A DNA stretch of 23,969 bases from a virus. The notes under the pieces are model-generated. The model made no database searches. It saw only the letters and a list, made by a program, of their open reading frames with translations, and was not told the DNA's origin. A program made the translations under genes and the position numbers. The stretch covers positions 1 to 23,969 of IMG/VR virus record IMGVR_UViG_3300017788_000168. One strand, written 5' to 3'. Of this stretch, positions 17,165 through 23,969 are shown one piece after another (within the stretch, counting starts at the first letter, position 1; each line of letters begins with the position of its first letter).

Positions 17165-19288
17165 TTAAGCCGCTGTAGAACCAGTGGCCAGCGTGCTCAC
17201 AGCATATCTGGCCTTGTTGTAATAGGCTGCTCCAGTGGTTCCGTTGGCATCAGCGCCACCGGCAGTGAACCGCCATTGTTTGGCGCCGCCGGCGCCCAAT
17301 AGGTGAGCAACTTGTATCATACCAGCCACAGTTTCTTTGTTATCGCCGGTTTTGATTGCACCAATCCTGACCATAGTTTTATAATTGCTTTGCATCAGAG
17401 AATACATCACGCTCTCCTGCACACTCTTGCTGTTGAAGTAATCGTCTAGGCTATTGATACCGTCTTTGCCGGTCCAGCCACCTTCTTGATTGACTGCTCC
17501 GTTGCGATATTGTTTAAAATAATCTTTCTTGATGTAGCCTTGGTCACTGAGTACTGCCGCACCAGTTTGATATCTTCCCACGTAATTGAGGCTGTTTTTG
17601 GCCTTATAGTTCCAGGCCGACTCGCTATAGGCGATCTGCGCCATGAGGCACTTGGTTTCGTATTGACTGAGTGGACCCACTCCACCGGGAGGATTAGGGG
17701 CATCGGCCTTGTTTAACCACATGGGATCTAACGCACCCGAGACCGGTTGCCCTTGTGCTGAATCTGGTCCCGGGTCGCCACTGGGTTCTCCCGGTGGTAT
17801 TTCTACCTTGGCCGGAGGAGGGCCTGTGTTGATTTCTTCCCCGCCTCGTGTGGGTTGCCCTTGTGGACTACCTTTTTGTCGAGGCCAAGGCTCATGACTG
17901 GGAGCGACCTTGACGATCGATGACAATTGTCCCGGAGCAGTTTGCCAAGGATGTTCGTCGCTTTCTCTTAATGTGTCATTGTGTTGATTGAGTTTGATAT
18001 TGCCGGGATCTTTGACTCGAGTACCCGGATATGAGTTGATATCTGTGCGGCTTCCTGACAGCACCATTGGCCCTTGTGTGGTAAATTCGCCTTTGCTGTC
18101 GGCGCTGATAAAAAGATTGCCGCCGGAACCTATTTCAACTTTGCCTCCGTAGGCGAGAAAATTATCTGTGGCCTTGAGTGTTATCTTGGAAGAATCTTGT
18201 ATGATAGCTCCATCGGCGCGGACATTGAAGTTTCGTTTGGCATGGAAATTTATATCTCCGTCGCTGTGTAAGTTAAAATCACCGTCGGTACGTAGGTTTA
18301 TACCGCCGGCGGCATAGGCCGTAATCTGCCCTGACCCAGCAAATTCCAACCAAACAGATCCGTCGCTGTTGGCTAGATAAATGATGCGTTCGGTGTCATT
18401 CATTAGCAGCTGGTGACCACTGGCTGTGCGCAGGCGCATGAGTTGATTGCGGCCAGATTCAATCTCGCCATCGTCCATGACCAAGCTGTGGCCGCCGACT
18501 CTTGCTCGTACAGCATATTTAGATTCATCAATCTCGCCAGATGTCAGCAACAGTCCGTAGTTGGGATCCAGGGCCGGATCTTGGTCGGGCACCGGTCGAC
18601 CAGGAGTAGAAATACCAAATACCTGGCTGGGAGTTTCTCGTTGGCTAGAGCTGGTTATCGCACCTCGCACCGGATCTCGATCAAGTCCTTGCTTGATCAA
18701 GATTTCTGCCTGTGGTTCGTGTATGGCTTTTTTGTTGTTCAAGAACCCATCAGAAATATTAGAGGGTTCGTTTTCGTTGAATTCAGCTGAGGGCAAGGTA
18801 GGAGTTTGTTTCTGAGCCAGGGCGTTTTTGACAATGGTGCTTTTTACTCTTGACGTGTCAAACGGGCCGTCGGTGCCCAAGGCCGGCAACATAGTATGAC
18901 TGAGATTTTTATTCACACAAGCGAACCAATAGCCGCGTCCCGGATCACCGTTGACAAATATGCAAAGCACTTCGTTGCCAACATCGGGTGGTACCATCCA
19001 CATACCATAGGTATGATGTACTTTTTCAAATTCGGTGAGCTTGGTTGCTTCAGGTTGTGTAGTAGCACCAAAAAATGGACTAGCGTAACTCACAGTCCTC
19101 CAGTTTTGCACATTGGTTTCGTCGCCGCCAAGATCGGGTATGTAGACTTGCAAACGGCCGGATTTTGTGGGGTCTAGGTTGTTCTTGATCACCCCGATAA
19201 ATGGTCCCGGATCTAGTTTGACGCCAGTGGCAGAATCTTTGTTGGCCCACTTGGGTATTCTGTTGCCTAATCTGCGTTCGGTGCTCAT
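17165..19288 (-). CDS. 5: Baseplate hub spike gp5 with C-terminal lytic domain
   Basis: 707 residues. Three parts are visible. Residues about 27-115 form the gp5 OB-fold (PFIGVIKNNLDPTKSGRLQV, YIPDLGGDE, NWRTVSYASPFFGAT). Residues about 260-425 form a repetitive beta-helix needle with short strand repeats (INLRTDGDFNLHSDGDINFH, AKRNFNVRADG), as in gp5 and VgrG spikes. After a Pro/Gly-rich linker (about 480-515) comes a domain of about 185 residues with AQIAYSESAWNY, VGRYQTGAAVLSDQGYI and AGMIQVAHLLGAGGAKQW. These resemble lytic transglycosylase/muramidase motifs, with the Glu in SES as candidate catalytic residue. In T4 gp5 the lysozyme lies between the OB-fold and the needle; here it follows the needle. 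The protein would puncture the envelope and cut peptidoglycan. AGGA at 19294-19297, 5 bases before ATG, supports the start. Confidence 0.9.
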   Translation of the reverse strand: MSTERRLGNRIPKWANKDSATGVKLDPGPFIGVIKNNLDPTKSGRLQVYIPDLGGDETNVQNWRTVSYASPFFGATTQPEATKLTEFEKVHHTYGMWMVPPDVGNEVLCIFVNGDPGRGYWFACVNKNLSHTMLPALGTDGPFDTSRVKSTIVKNALAQKQTPTLPSAEFNENEPSNISDGFLNNKKAIHEPQAEILIKQGLDRDPVRGAITSSSQRETPSQVFGISTPGRPVPDQDPALDPNYGLLLTSGEIDESKYAVRARVGGHSLVMDDGEIESGRNQLMRLRTASGHQLLMNDTERIIYLANSDGSVWLEFAGSGQITAYAAGGINLRTDGDFNLHSDGDINFHAKRNFNVRADGAIIQDSSKITLKATDNFLAYGGKVEIGSGGNLFISADSKGEFTTQGPMVLSGSRTDINSYPGTRVKDPGNIKLNQHNDTLRESDEHPWQTAPGQLSSIVKVAPSHEPWPRQKGSPQGQPTRGGEEINTGPPPAKVEIPPGEPSGDPGPDSAQGQPVSGALDPMWLNKADAPNPPGGVGPLSQYETKCLMAQIAYSESAWNYKAKNSLNYVGRYQTGAAVLSDQGYIKKDYFKQYRNGAVNQEGGWTGKDGINSLDDYFNSKSVQESVMYSLMQSNYKTMVRIGAIKTGDNKETVAGMIQVAHLLGAGGAKQWRFTAGGADANGTTGAAYYNKARYAVSTLATGSTAA

Positions 19289-19293
19289 CGTTG

Positions 19294-19297
19294 TCCT
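19294..19297 (-). promoter_or_regulatory. Shine-Dalgarno of gp5
   Basis: AGGA on the minus strand, 5 bases ahead of the gp5 ATG (19288). It lies wholly in the 9-base gap after the hub stop codon and is one of the clearest ribosome sites in the operon. Confidence 0.7.
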
Positions 19298-22200
19298 TTA
19301 TTCGGCTGCTTTGTCGGCTTCCGCTTCCTTGGCGGCCAGCTGAGATTTTAGATTTGTGACCTGGGCCTGCTGCGTCGCCAATCGATTTTGCAATTCTTGA
19401 CGATACGTCTGATCATAGCTGCCAGGATTTCTGTTAATTATATCCAGTTTTCTTTGCGTGGATCTTACACTGGCTTCGGCATCTCCTAACTCAGTGTCAA
19501 TGCGTGCCGCTTCACTCTCAAGAGCACGCACTTTTTGTTCTTGGGTTTGTTGTTGCTGATTTTCAAACTGTGCCGCTGTTTTTGCTGGTTGTGGTTCAGG
19601 TGATGTCGCTTGTTGTTCTTCCACATCGCCGATGTCTTCTTCTACATCCGAATCGGCAATTTCTTCGAGATCCTCGTCGTCTTCATTGGTTTCTTCCGAC
19701 TCTGTGGCTGTGTCGGGATCGTAGGGATCATCTTCTTCACCATACGATGATGCGCCTGAATCATCATCTTCGACTGTTTCGTCTTCAGTGGATTCATCTA
19801 GGCCGGTCACTCCCGACGAATCATCGATGTCGCTGGATTCTGGTACATCTTGATCTCTATCCGCAGTCGCTGCAGTCGAGTCATCTTGTCTGTCGTCAGC
19901 AACCACGCCGGGTTTTAGGATATCTTCAAAAATCCTAACCATATTTAATACCTGTTCGAACTTGCCGCTGCGGAATTCTGAATCCACAGTCAACACTCGA
20001 TATAGTCCGGAGAACTTGCTTTCAATGTACTTTCCGTCTTGTCTTAGCAGACCTGTGTTGTCGTCGACATCAACTGGTGTGCGAAAATTTACACGCACGA
20101 AAATTTCTCCGCGATCCATGACCAAACTGCCTACCCCCGGAATCAGTTGTTCGTTGGTTAGTTTTTCATAATCTTTGTCTGCGGGATTTATCAACACATC
20201 GTCTTGTTTGATAAAATGTGGATCACCAATGATCTTGATACGCAGATTCAACATATCGCCTCGAGCATTGCTGTAGATACTGTTTTGTATGCTGGAAGCT
20301 GTTTTTGTTGCCGAGTCTCGGTTGCCATCTAGTACCGCGCTGGCACCAGGATTGTCTGGTATGGGAATGTAAGTAGATTGCTGTATTGATCCTGGATTGC
20401 TGGGATTTTGTATATCATTGACTTTCCCTGTGTCTGGCGAAGATGCGGCTCCAGAAATAGTTTGATAACTGGCGCGGTTTACTTCAACAGCAGTATAAAA
20501 CAATGCATCAAAGTCAATGCTGAAATCCAGTATGTCTCGATTGTATCCGGTATAAAGATAATTGTATTGCTTGACAGCGCCATTGGGCAAGGATTGTGGG
20601 CCCATTGGGTGTTTGCTGTTGTAGACTATCATCTTTTTGATATGATATGTTATGGTCTTTGACCAACGATTGGTTTTGGCATCAAATTGATTGAGTTGCA
20701 CATCTGGAACTACTTTGTACCAAAGCAAAGGTTGGCCGCGCGAATTGGCGATGTCTTGAGCACTTTTGCTGGCAGGATCTGATACCTGATCTAGCACATA
20801 TCTACTGTTGCGCATGACCATGTCAACCAATTTCAACACTGACGTACCGGCGCTGATGCTAAATGCCGAAGTGTTGAAATCGGGGCCACTGGCATTGGGT
20901 GAGTTGATCACTCGCGCCTTTGCTGTGCCCGGATCAGGCACTGGAGTTTTACTTGGATCGTTGCGATCGGGCATCACGATCAATGATTTACCAATTTCTT
21001 CGTCAACTGCAAATCTTATCTGGTCGGTGTATTTTCTTGCTCCAGTGACCAATTGCTGTTGGTACCAAGCATTTACTCCTGCGGTATAGCTGGTTGCTTT
21101 GACACGAGCTCCTTTTTCCAATTCAATCAACCGTGCTTCATAGATTTTCAACACCGCAGGGTCTGATTTTACTACGTCAAGTTTTATGGCTTCTCGAAAG
21201 GCAGCTATTTCAGCGGTGTTGGTTATTGTTAAGGCTTCGCCTTCGTCGAAAAAATCTTTGACCGTAGCTGCATCAATTTCAAGATTGATGGGTGTCGACG
21301 CCGTGGTTTCTTGGAGTGCTTGATGATTGAATGGAATGGCTTTTAATGCATATTCGGTACCTTTGGTACCCACCTTCATCTTCAACTCGATTATTTTTAT
21401 CGGAAGACGTTTTGTTATACCCGGAATGGGATTTGGCATGCCGCCGTCGTCGGTTGACCCAAAGAAATCAATTTGCAAAAGATAAGGGAGCTCGAGATAA
21501 TTCCGACATCGTGGTTTCACCGTTTCAGCCACGTCAATGATCCTGTCAAGCAAAGTGAGACCATAAGGTTCAATCAAGTTAAACGTGATGTCAATGGCGT
21601 TGCTGGATTTGCTTTTTTGATTGAGTCCCACCACCGTGGTGAGTCGCAGCCCATCAAAGAAAAAGTCGTCGCGGAATGCTGGATGCCTATTGGTATCATT
21701 GAATCTGCCGGCTCCGCCAATCAAGCACTGACCAACTCGATCCCATGTTTCTACCCCTTTTACTGCCCGGTTGTAGTCTTCGCTGGACAGCACAAATAAG
21801 CTGACATTATAGGTATAAGATGCATAATCATGTAAAGGATTATCCATTGGCACATAGACGGGAATTGAAGAAGCTTGGTCTGCGACTTCGTCGCCGGCGT
21901 AGACTGGATTTCCATACTTGTCAAATCCTATGACCTGATCGACTCCGGTTTCGTCCTCGGTTTCATCAGATTCGTAAATGGGTCTTCCATCTTCGTCAAA
22001 TCCCACCACAGAATCGGTACCGGTTTCGTCCTCGGTTTCGTCAGAGTCGGGATCTTCGTCTTCGTTTTCAAGATTGTCTTGCTCTTCTTCGTCGAGCTCT
22101 TCTTCGTCGAAATCTTCTTCGTCGAAATCTTCTTCGTCGAGCTCTTCTTCGTCGAAATCTTCTTCGTCGGAGTCTGGGGATTCCTCGTCGAAATCTTCGT

Positions 22201-22549
22201 CTGAGCTGGTAGATTCTTCTTCGTTGTTTACCGCTGTTTCTGCGGTTTGACTGGCCGCTGCGGTATTTTCTTGAGACGTTGGTTGAGCCGTTGGTTGGCC
22301 GTCTGCGATGGCGTCGGCTTCTTTTTCTTTGGAGGCCAATCTTGTGTTAAGAGAAGCGACTTCTGCCTCTTGCTTGGCCAATCGATTCTGTAACTCTTGT
22401 CTAAGACCAGGATCAGCACCGGGAGTTTCTGCAAATAATGCCAGTTTTCTTTTTGTTGACCTAACGGCCGCGTTGGCATCTTCAAGCTCGGTGTTTATCT
22501 GATTGATTTCCGTTTCAACAGCACGGAGAGACTTTTCACTGGTGCTCAT
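19298..22549 (-). CDS. Baseplate hub protein (gp27-like role) with duplicated terminal coiled coils
   Basis: 1083 residues. The core (about 225-900) includes YTYNVSLFVLSSEDYNRA, ITFNLIEPYGLTLLDRI, YLLQIDFFGSTDDGG, LRIKIIGDPHFIKQDDV and RGEIFVRVNFRTPVD. The last two recall hub/connector proteins of contractile tails (gp27/XkdQ-like). With its place just before gp5 this suggests the hub platform that carries the spike; that assignment is inference. Both ends are unusual. Residues about 7-83 and 1006-1083 are homologous coiled coils (AVRSTKRKL versus SVRSTQRKL; RQELQNRLA in both). Each connects to the core through a strongly acidic, Ser/Asp/Glu-rich linker (about 110-220 and 905-985). The N-terminal linker holds DEEDF-type repeats and a 25-residue tandem duplication. 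T4 gp27 is about 390 residues and lacks these extensions. The ATG lies 3 bases after the gp53 stop. Confidence 0.8.
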   Translation of the reverse strand: MSTSEKSLRAVETEINQINTELEDANAAVRSTKRKLALFAETPGADPGLRQELQNRLAKQEAEVASLNTRLASKEKEADAIADGQPTAQPTSQENTAAASQTAETAVNNEEESTSSDEDFDEESPDSDEEDFDEEELDEEDFDEEDFDEEELDEEEQDNLENEDEDPDSDETEDETGTDSVVGFDEDGRPIYESDETEDETGVDQVIGFDKYGNPVYAGDEVADQASSIPVYVPMDNPLHDYASYTYNVSLFVLSSEDYNRAVKGVETWDRVGQCLIGGAGRFNDTNRHPAFRDDFFFDGLRLTTVVGLNQKSKSSNAIDITFNLIEPYGLTLLDRIIDVAETVKPRCRNYLELPYLLQIDFFGSTDDGGMPNPIPGITKRLPIKIIELKMKVGTKGTEYALKAIPFNHQALQETTASTPINLEIDAATVKDFFDEGEALTITNTAEIAAFREAIKLDVVKSDPAVLKIYEARLIELEKGARVKATSYTAGVNAWYQQQLVTGARKYTDQIRFAVDEEIGKSLIVMPDRNDPSKTPVPDPGTAKARVINSPNASGPDFNTSAFSISAGTSVLKLVDMVMRNSRYVLDQVSDPASKSAQDIANSRGQPLLWYKVVPDVQLNQFDAKTNRWSKTITYHIKKMIVYNSKHPMGPQSLPNGAVKQYNYLYTGYNRDILDFSIDFDALFYTAVEVNRASYQTISGAASSPDTGKVNDIQNPSNPGSIQQSTYIPIPDNPGASAVLDGNRDSATKTASSIQNSIYSNARGDMLNLRIKIIGDPHFIKQDDVLINPADKDYEKLTNEQLIPGVGSLVMDRGEIFVRVNFRTPVDVDDNTGLLRQDGKYIESKFSGLYRVLTVDSEFRSGKFEQVLNMVRIFEDILKPGVVADDRQDDSTAATADRDQDVPESSDIDDSSGVTGLDESTEDETVEDDDSGASSYGEEDDPYDPDTATESEETNEDDEDLEEIADSDVEEDIGDVEEQQATSPEPQPAKTAAQFENQQQQTQEQKVRALESEAARIDTELGDAEASVRSTQRKLDIINRNPGSYDQTYRQELQNRLATQQAQVTNLKSQLAAKEAEADKAAE
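19301..19534 (-). repeat. C-terminal copy of the hub coiled-coil module
   Basis: Encodes about residues 1006-1083 of the hub protein (KVRALESEAARIDTELGDAE ... RQELQNRLATQQAQV ... LAAKEAEADKAAE). It aligns with the N-terminal module (22302-22531) at roughly 40 of about 77 residues with a one-residue gap. The DNA still matches in places: aatcgatt-tg-aa-tcttg around 19379-19397 recurs around 22380-22398. Confidence 0.85.
21896..22045 (-). repeat. Two tandem 75-bp units in the hub N-terminal linker
   Basis: Adjacent units at 21971-22045 and 21896-21970 encode 25 residues each: SDETEDETGTDSVVGFDEDG-RPIYE and SDETEDETGVDQVIGFDKYG-NPVYA, with 17 of 25 identical. The shared SDETEDETG start and GFD-x-x-G-x-P-x-Y end suggest a short acidic segment followed by a small beta-hairpin-like piece. 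Confidence 0.9.
22080..22200 (-). repeat. Low-complexity acidic repeats (DEEDF/DEEEL) in the hub linker
   Basis: Reiterated tcttcttcgtcga units on the plus strand encode DFDEEELDEEDFDEEDF-like runs on the minus strand. The near-exact short units could change in number by slippage or unequal recombination, so copy number may vary between relatives. Confidence 0.85.
22302..22531 (-). repeat. N-terminal copy of the hub coiled-coil module
   Basis: Encodes about residues 7-83 (SLRAVETEINQINTELEDAN ... RQELQNRLAKQEAEV ... LASKEKEADAIAD). Heptad-like spacing of L, A, V and I and many charged residues indicate a coiled coil. It is paralogous to the module at the other end of the same protein (19301-19534). 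Confidence 0.85.
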
Positions 22550-22552
22550 TGA

Positions 22553-22852
22553 TTACAGCCCTAGATCGGCGATCAGTGTTTCTTTTTTGGGAATGTATAT
22601 GGCGACTCCGGGACGGAAATCAAACACTGGATCTTTTATGGTGTTGGGATTACGCACAGCAAACACCCACCACAGCGAAGCATCACCATAGAGATCATAG
22701 GCCAACAAATCGGGACGATACTGGTAGATACGATCGATCTGATATCTCACGTCAGACGCCAGCTTGCGGAAATTACGCATCTGCATTATGTCCAGGAAAT
22801 TACCGTAGTTTTTTGTTTCGTAATAGGGACTGCTTTTATTGTAGGAAGCCAT
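22553..22852 (-). CDS. 53: Baseplate wedge protein gp53
   Basis: 99 residues; T4 gp53 is 196, so this is the short form usual in marine relatives. The family block is clear: YQYRPDLLAYDLYGDASLWW (residues about 43-62), then VFAVRNPNTIKDPVFDFRPG and VAIYIPKKETL. This LysM-like stretch is typical of gp53, which fastens the wedges around the hub during baseplate assembly. The ATG overlaps the stop of the upstream gene by one base (TAATG). A strong GGGGAGG sits at 22862-22868, 9 bases ahead. The hub gene follows 3 bases after its stop. Confidence 0.9.
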   Translation of the reverse strand: MASYNKSSPYYETKNYGNFLDIMQMRNFRKLASDVRYQIDRIYQYRPDLLAYDLYGDASLWWVFAVRNPNTIKDPVFDFRPGVAIYIPKKETLIADLGL

Positions 22853-23724
22853 TATAGGAAACCTCCCCGCCCACTCAACAATCTTCCACGAGCAAACTCG
22901 TCAAGATTGAATTGTGTGGCTTTGTTTCTGCTGACAACCGGTTGTAGGGTCACAGCAATGGTACTGTTTGTAGGGACCCGAGTGGATCCCCCATCGATCA
23001 TGGTCTCAATGTAGTCAACGTCGTTGGGTAGAGTGTGAGAGAAGTTAGTTATCACACAGCTCACATGCGGAAAGTAATGATCTCCATAACCATCTAAGAA
23101 TACCAATGGTGGTGGGTTGCCGGCTCGCTCACCTTGTCCAAACCACATCTTGGTACAAGCACGGAAAAAGTAAACAGCAGCCATGAGATATTTGGCTTCG
23201 GCGTCATTCTGCACACTGAAGTCACCTGATATAGTAATGCCCTGTATTTCTGAACCTTCATAAAAGTAAGCGTCATAATTACTATGTGTGAGTTTAGATG
23301 TACCGTACCTGGCCGTGTGCTGTACCTGTATTGATGGAGTATAGGGAAATATCACGCCACTTTGCCCAGTTCCAGTAAACAGTGGGGCCATGATACCGTT
23401 GTCGGAGCTGTTGTAAAAATAATCGCTTTGATCGGCAATGCTGACACGCACTCTCCAATCTGATGCTCCAGCGGAGCCATAGCTGTTGAATCCGATGGTG
23501 GTTGAAGCTGGTCCTCGAGAGGAAAGACCACCTTTGAGCAGGCCAGAAATACTGCGCCGAGCATTGCTGGGATCAAATAGATTCAGAGCCGAATCAACGA
23601 TTCCCGGTAGCTTGGGTTTGGCAGGGGCATCCGTGACTCCTGGTATGAAATCTTCGGTGCCAAAGGTAGGCGTACTGGCTGTTCCACCTTTGAAAAATCC
23701 AGTGACCGAATCAAGTATTCCCAT
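22852..23724 (-). CDS. 48: gp48-like baseplate/tail-tube cap protein
   Basis: 290 residues; T4 gp48 is about 360. The N-terminus is Gly/Ser/Pro-rich. Then come ASDWRVRVSIAD (about 98-109), IFPYTPSIQVQHTARYG, SKLTHSNYDAYFYEGSEIQG, ISGDFSVQNDAEAKYLMAAV and YFFRACTKMWFGQGERAGNP. A tube-like beta-barrel pattern is plausible. Cyanophage proteins with this SNY-x(3)-FYEGSEI block are, as I recall, annotated as gp48, the tail-tube-associated baseplate protein that starts tube polymerisation. The neighbours fit. gp54, a gp48 paralogue, is the main alternative. It is the first gene of the operon, with a late promoter 30 bases ahead and AGGA at 23737-23740 (12 bases from ATG, rather far). Confidence 0.75.
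   Translation of the reverse strand: MGILDSVTGFFKGGTASTPTFGTEDFIPGVTDAPAKPKLPGIVDSALNLFDPSNARRSISGLLKGGLSSRGPASTTIGFNSYGSAGASDWRVRVSIADQSDYFYNSSDNGIMAPLFTGTGQSGVIFPYTPSIQVQHTARYGTSKLTHSNYDAYFYEGSEIQGITISGDFSVQNDAEAKYLMAAVYFFRACTKMWFGQGERAGNPPPLVFLDGYGDHYFPHVSCVITNFSHTLPNDVDYIETMIDGGSTRVPTNSTIAVTLQPVVSRNKATQFNLDEFARGRLLSGRGGFL
22862..22868 (-). promoter_or_regulatory. Shine-Dalgarno of gp53
   Basis: GGGGAGG on the minus strand, 9 bases before the gp53 ATG, inside the last codons of the gp48-like gene. It decides the start at 22852. Confidence 0.65.
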
Positions 23725-23741
23725 AATGGTTGTTTTTCCTC

Positions 23742-23770
23742 TTGCTTTTTGAATATTTATCGCTTAATAT
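23742..23770 (+). promoter_or_regulatory. Possible sigma70-like promoter for the divergent gene
   Basis: TTGCTT (23742-23747) and TAATAT (23765-23770) are 17 bases apart and face the plus-strand gene. Matches to the consensus are 3 of 6 and 4 of 6, so this is weak. If real, it overlaps the minus-strand late promoter, so the two could exclude each other. Confidence 0.35.
23754..23761 (-). promoter_or_regulatory. T4-type late promoter for the baseplate operon
   Basis: On the minus strand the bases read GATAAATA, 7 of 8 to the T4 late promoter TATAAATA and an exact match to the NATAAATA form described for T4-like cyanophages. It lies 30 bases ahead of the gp48-like ATG, which leaves a short leader. 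In this family such elements are read by the gp55 sigma factor with gp33 and the sliding clamp. Confidence 0.75.
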
Positions 23771-23786
23771 AAACTGGTCTTATTAT

Positions 23787-23790
23787 AGGA
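23787..23790 (+). promoter_or_regulatory. Shine-Dalgarno of the divergent gene
   Basis: AGGA, 5 bases ahead of the ATG at 23796, fixes the start of the partial plus-strand gene. Confidence 0.65.
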
Positions 23791-23795
23791 ACCTC

Positions 23796-23969
23796 ATGAA
23801 ACACAACTATCTCAACAACAAAGACATACTCAAAGAGATACACAAAAGCAAGAACACATATTGCAGCTATCTCGCCAAAGAAGATGCTGACTATGACATG
23901 ATCTTGCCTGACATCAAGAAACTCAACAAAAAAAACACGCTCGAGGCACGCAGGAATCGAGCCGATCGA
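23796..23969 (+). CDS. Unrecognised phage protein, N-terminus only (partial)
   Basis: 58 codons run open to the window edge, starting MKHNYLNNKDILKEIHKSKN and then TYCSYLAKEDADYDMILPDI, with a Lys/Arg/Asn-rich tail (KKLNKKNTLEARRNRADR). It is soluble-looking and basic at the end, with one cysteine in TYCSY. It reads away from the tail operon and has a good AGGA ribosome site, so it is very likely real. I cannot assign a function. An opening of this kind seems familiar from conserved hypothetical proteins of marine T4-like phages, but that is memory only. Confidence 0.75.
   Translation, partial: MKHNYLNNKDILKEIHKSKNTYCSYLAKEDADYDMILPDIKKLNKKNTLEARRNRADR

Noticed and set aside
17162-17169. Late-promoter-like CTTAAATA on the minus strand ahead of gp25
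   Set aside because: Only 6 of 8 bases match, it overlaps the gp5 stop codon and lies 8 bases from the gp25 start, too close for a useful leader.
19504-19938. Plus-strand open frame of 144 codons, rich in Leu/Arg/His
   Set aside because: It is a shadow of the acidic C-terminal linker of the hub gene; the biased composition follows from the GAT/GAA codons on the other strand.
22080-22200. Possible CRISPR or iteron array suggested by the short repeats
   Set aside because: Units are trinucleotide-phased, contiguous and inside a coding frame, with no spacers.
21978-22250. Plus-strand Ser/Lys-rich frame resembling a low-complexity surface protein
   Set aside because: It mirrors the acidic repeat of the hub protein on the minus strand and is not an independent gene.
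1-23969. tRNA genes, insertion sequences, integrase or attachment sites
   Set aside because: None seen; coding genes fill nearly the whole window and no terminal inverted repeats or cloverleaf sequence was noticed.

Overview
The window is a stretch of tail and baseplate genes from a T4-superfamily contractile-tailed phage, or a metagenomic contig of one. The proteins look closest to the marine T4-like phages (cyanophage and pelagiphage type). This rests on recognisable gp25, gp6, gp5, gp53 and gp48-like proteins in order on one strand, a T4-type late promoter in front of them, and no host metabolic, tRNA or mobile genes. The host cannot be named from this sequence. Base composition is moderate and there are no host-derived genes in view.

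Layout, right to left in the direction of transcription (minus strand): a short divergent regulatory gap (23725-23795); a gp48-like tail-tube cap (290 aa); gp53 (99 aa); a 1083-aa baseplate hub protein of gp27-like role; gp5 spike with a C-terminal lytic domain (707 aa); gp25 (125 aa); gp6 wedge (1121 aa); and then one giant reading frame that starts at 13355 and is still open at the window's left edge (at least 4451 codons, more than half the window). Genes are packed tightly (gaps of -1 to 47 bases), which suggests one late operon. On the right edge, on the plus strand, the first 58 codons of an unrecognised gene read away from the tail operon.

Together these genes would build the baseplate: the hub protein and the gp5 spike at the centre, gp53, gp25 and gp6 in the wedges, and the gp48-like protein joining the baseplate to the tail tube. 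The giant protein sits where T4 has genes 7-10, and its sequence is modular. I can read a cupredoxin-like sandwich, four tandem and one isolated CBM5/12-like sugar-binding motifs, seven FG-GAP-type repeats suggesting a 7-bladed beta-propeller, several copies of a VNN...DY beta-sandwich motif, and a pair of PGSGYT repeats. I infer that it is a virion component at the baseplate periphery that carries adhesion modules.

The two most unusual points are the modular giant protein and the hub protein. The hub has near-duplicate coiled coils at its two ends, each joined to the core by a highly acidic linker. There are no gene-free stretches longer than 71 bases, and I see no RNA genes, CRISPR arrays, insertion sequences or clear terminators.
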